Origin: Candidatus Falkowiibacteriota bacterium
Lineage (GTDB): Bacteria; Patescibacteriota; Patescibacteriia; Patescibacteriales; UBA12465
DNA length: 6,781 bases
Reading direction: 5' to 3'
Assembly: GCA_903937325.1 (NCBI GenBank)
Contig: CAIZYV010000002.1
Span: forward strand, 1-6,781
Of this stretch, positions 5,956 through 6,781 are shown piece by piece (position 1 is the stretch's first letter; every line of letters starts with the position of its first letter). A program made the position numbers and the translations under genes. The notes below the pieces were generated by a model. It had not been told where the DNA came from. It saw only the letters and a list, made by a program, of their open reading frames with translations, and ran no database searches.

Positions 5956-5984
5956 TTGACTACTAACGCTTTCTATTATACTAT
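5956..5984 (+). promoter_or_regulatory. Promoter for the HTH/nucleotidyltransferase-like gene
   Basis: TTGACT (5956-5961, 5 of 6 matches) is followed by TATACT (5977-5982, 5 of 6) at a short 15-base spacing, or by TACTAT (5979-5984, 4 of 6) at the ideal 17. The start would fall near 5990, giving a leader of about 55 bases before the ATG at 6044. Which -10 is used cannot be decided from sequence. Confidence 0.55.
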
Positions 5985-6003
5985 AAAAATGGAAAGAAAT
6001 AAA
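5975..6003 (-). promoter_or_regulatory. Divergent promoter for the 749-residue gene
   Basis: On the minus strand, an exact TATAAT occupies 5980-5975. The hexamer 17 bases upstream (6003-5998, TTTATT) is a poor -35, so the promoter may be weak or depend on an activator. The start would lie near 5968, about 50 bases before the ATG at 5918. The -10 shares bases 5977-5980 with the plus-strand -10, so the two promoters probably compete. Confidence 0.5.
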
Positions 6004-6030
6004 GAGAGCCTAGCTGACCCAACAAAACAG

Positions 6031-6036
6031 AAGGGA
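6031..6036 (+). promoter_or_regulatory. Shine-Dalgarno-like site of the 6044 gene
   Basis: AAGGGA ends 7 bases before the ATG at 6044. It is the only purine-rich site at normal spacing before any start in this window, and it supports that ATG as the true start. Confidence 0.5.
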
Positions 6037-6043
6037 ATCTTTA

Positions 6044-6679
6044 ATGAAAAAAAATAGCGATTATTACAAAAATATGCTCGCTCAAATTTTTGGCTCTAAA
6101 GCTAGGGTGAAAATACTTAAAACTTTTTTAAGTAAACCCGAACAAAAATATTATACTCGCCAACTGGCGCGAGATTTAGAATTACAGGTAAACTCTGTCC
6201 GCCGCGAATTGGAAAATTTACAATCTATCGGTTTAATCAGACAAGAAGAGGGAGAAGAGCACGACAATCCAGTTAAAAACAGCAAGAATGAAAAAAAATA
6301 TTTTATTGCCGAACGAAATTTTCTGCTTTTCGGAGAACTAAAAAGCCTCTTCGCCAAAGCCAACCTTTTATCTTGCCAGGACTTCCTTAAAAATATCGAA
6401 CAAATAGGCGATATTAAACAGCTGTGGCTAAGCGGGCTTTTTAGCGGCGATAGTAAATCGCCTACTGACGTCTTAATTGTCGGTAAAATTAAAAAAGACG
6501 CTTTTTTAAAGCGTCTGCAAGCCTTAGAAAGTGATCTTAATAAAGAGATTAATTATACTTTAATGAATGAGTCTGAATATACCTATCGTCTAGATATTAA
6601 TGATATATTTTTGCATAATATCCAAAATAGCCGCCATTTAAAAATAATCGATAGTGAAAATCAAAACCGCGATTCTTAA
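6044..6679 (+). CDS. Winged-HTH protein with degenerate nucleotidyltransferase-like domain
   Basis: The 211-residue product starts with an ArsR/MarR-like winged helix-turn-helix. Residues 14-66 hold GSKARVKILKTFL, the YTRQLARDLELQVNSVRRELENL helix-turn-helix and SIGLIRQEE. A charged wing with a lysine/asparagine stretch runs to about residue 90. Residues 105-205 resemble a minimal nucleotidyltransferase (MNT-like) fold. SGLFSGDSKSPTDVLIVG (130-147) aligns with the family's GS...SDxD pattern, but only D142 is kept and the second aspartate is missing. Catalysis is therefore unlikely. The ending (INYTLMNESEYTYRLDINDIFL) matches a protein type I associate with Patescibacteria genomes, whose function is not established. 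It is probably a DNA-binding regulator, perhaps of the divergent or downstream membrane genes. It is transcribed from the shared divergent region and followed after 3 bases by another gene, so an operon is likely. Confidence 0.8.
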   Translation: MKKNSDYYKNMLAQIFGSKARVKILKTFLSKPEQKYYTRQLARDLELQVNSVRRELENLQSIGLIRQEEGEEHDNPVKNSKNEKKYFIAERNFLLFGELKSLFAKANLLSCQDFLKNIEQIGDIKQLWLSGLFSGDSKSPTDVLIVGKIKKDAFLKRLQALESDLNKEINYTLMNESEYTYRLDINDIFLHNIQNSRHLKIIDSENQNRDS

Positions 6680-6682
6680 TAT

Positions 6683-6781
6683 ATGAGCATTAAAAAAAAT
6701 TTACTTTATTTTTTCTTTTTATTCTTGCGTTATTTTGCAATTGCCCTCGGGGCGATTTTTTTTGTATTAATTATTAGTTTC
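6683..6781 (+). CDS. Start of a membrane-protein gene (3' partial)
   Basis: An ATG at 6683, 3 bases after the TAA of the preceding gene, opens a frame that stays open for 33 codons to the window end. The peptide MSIKKNLLYFFFLFLRYFAIALGAIFFVLIISF has a short basic start and then an almost continuous hydrophobic stretch (about residues 7-33), so it is an N-terminal membrane helix or signal anchor. The tight spacing suggests co-transcription with the HTH gene. Too little is present to name a family. Confidence 0.65.
   Translation, partial: MSIKKNLLYFFFLFLRYFAIALGAIFFVLIISF

Noticed and set aside
1..6781. CRISPR arrays, tRNA or rRNA genes, insertion sequences, transposases
   Set aside because: No spaced direct repeats, cloverleaf patterns, rRNA-like segments or transposase-like proteins were seen on either strand by reading.

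Overview
The window is AT-rich bacterial DNA, most likely from a Patescibacteria/CPR genome of the Parcubacteria type. Support for this is indirect. The UvrC is compact and ends right after its nuclease triad. The helix-turn-helix plus degenerate nucleotidyltransferase protein near the right end resembles a family I associate with those genomes. A very long protein combines a PP2C-like domain, one membrane helix and a beta-rich extracytoplasmic domain. Most genes lack a Shine-Dalgarno sequence. This assignment is inference; no rRNA gene is present to settle it.

Layout from left to right. Positions 1-144 hold what looks like the 3' end of an unrecognised plus-strand gene. A short uvrC (234-1397) follows. 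A perfect consensus promoter begins inside the uvrC stop codon and drives an unknown signal-peptide/multi-TM membrane protein (1471-2316), which ends at a strong intrinsic terminator. Next come the rplJ promoter, a structured L10-type mRNA leader (2459-2560), rplJ (2603-3127) and rplL (3180-3599). A symmetrical terminator (3619-3646) separates rplL from the convergent 749-residue gene on the minus strand (5918 to 3669). That gene and the plus-strand regulator-like gene (6044-6679) diverge from a compact promoter region in which the two -10 elements overlap. A second membrane-protein gene starts 3 nt after the regulator and runs off the window.

The most informative regulatory element is the rplJ leader. 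Three mutually exclusive pairings can be read from the sequence. One is a kink-turn stem suited to binding the L10(L12)4 complex. The second is an antiterminator that reuses the 5' arm of that kink-turn. The third is an intrinsic terminator that reuses the 3' arm of the antiterminator. This fits an autoregulatory attenuator of the kind described for the Bacillus subtilis rplJL operon: excess L10-L12 would favour the kink-turn and hence termination before the genes.

The two strongest candidates for undescribed biology are the membrane protein between uvrC and rplJ, which sits in a self-contained promoter-gene-terminator unit and has a Bacteroidota-like signal peptide end, and the pseudophosphatase/TM/propeller-like protein, which looks like a membrane-spanning sensor or scaffold that has lost phosphatase chemistry.
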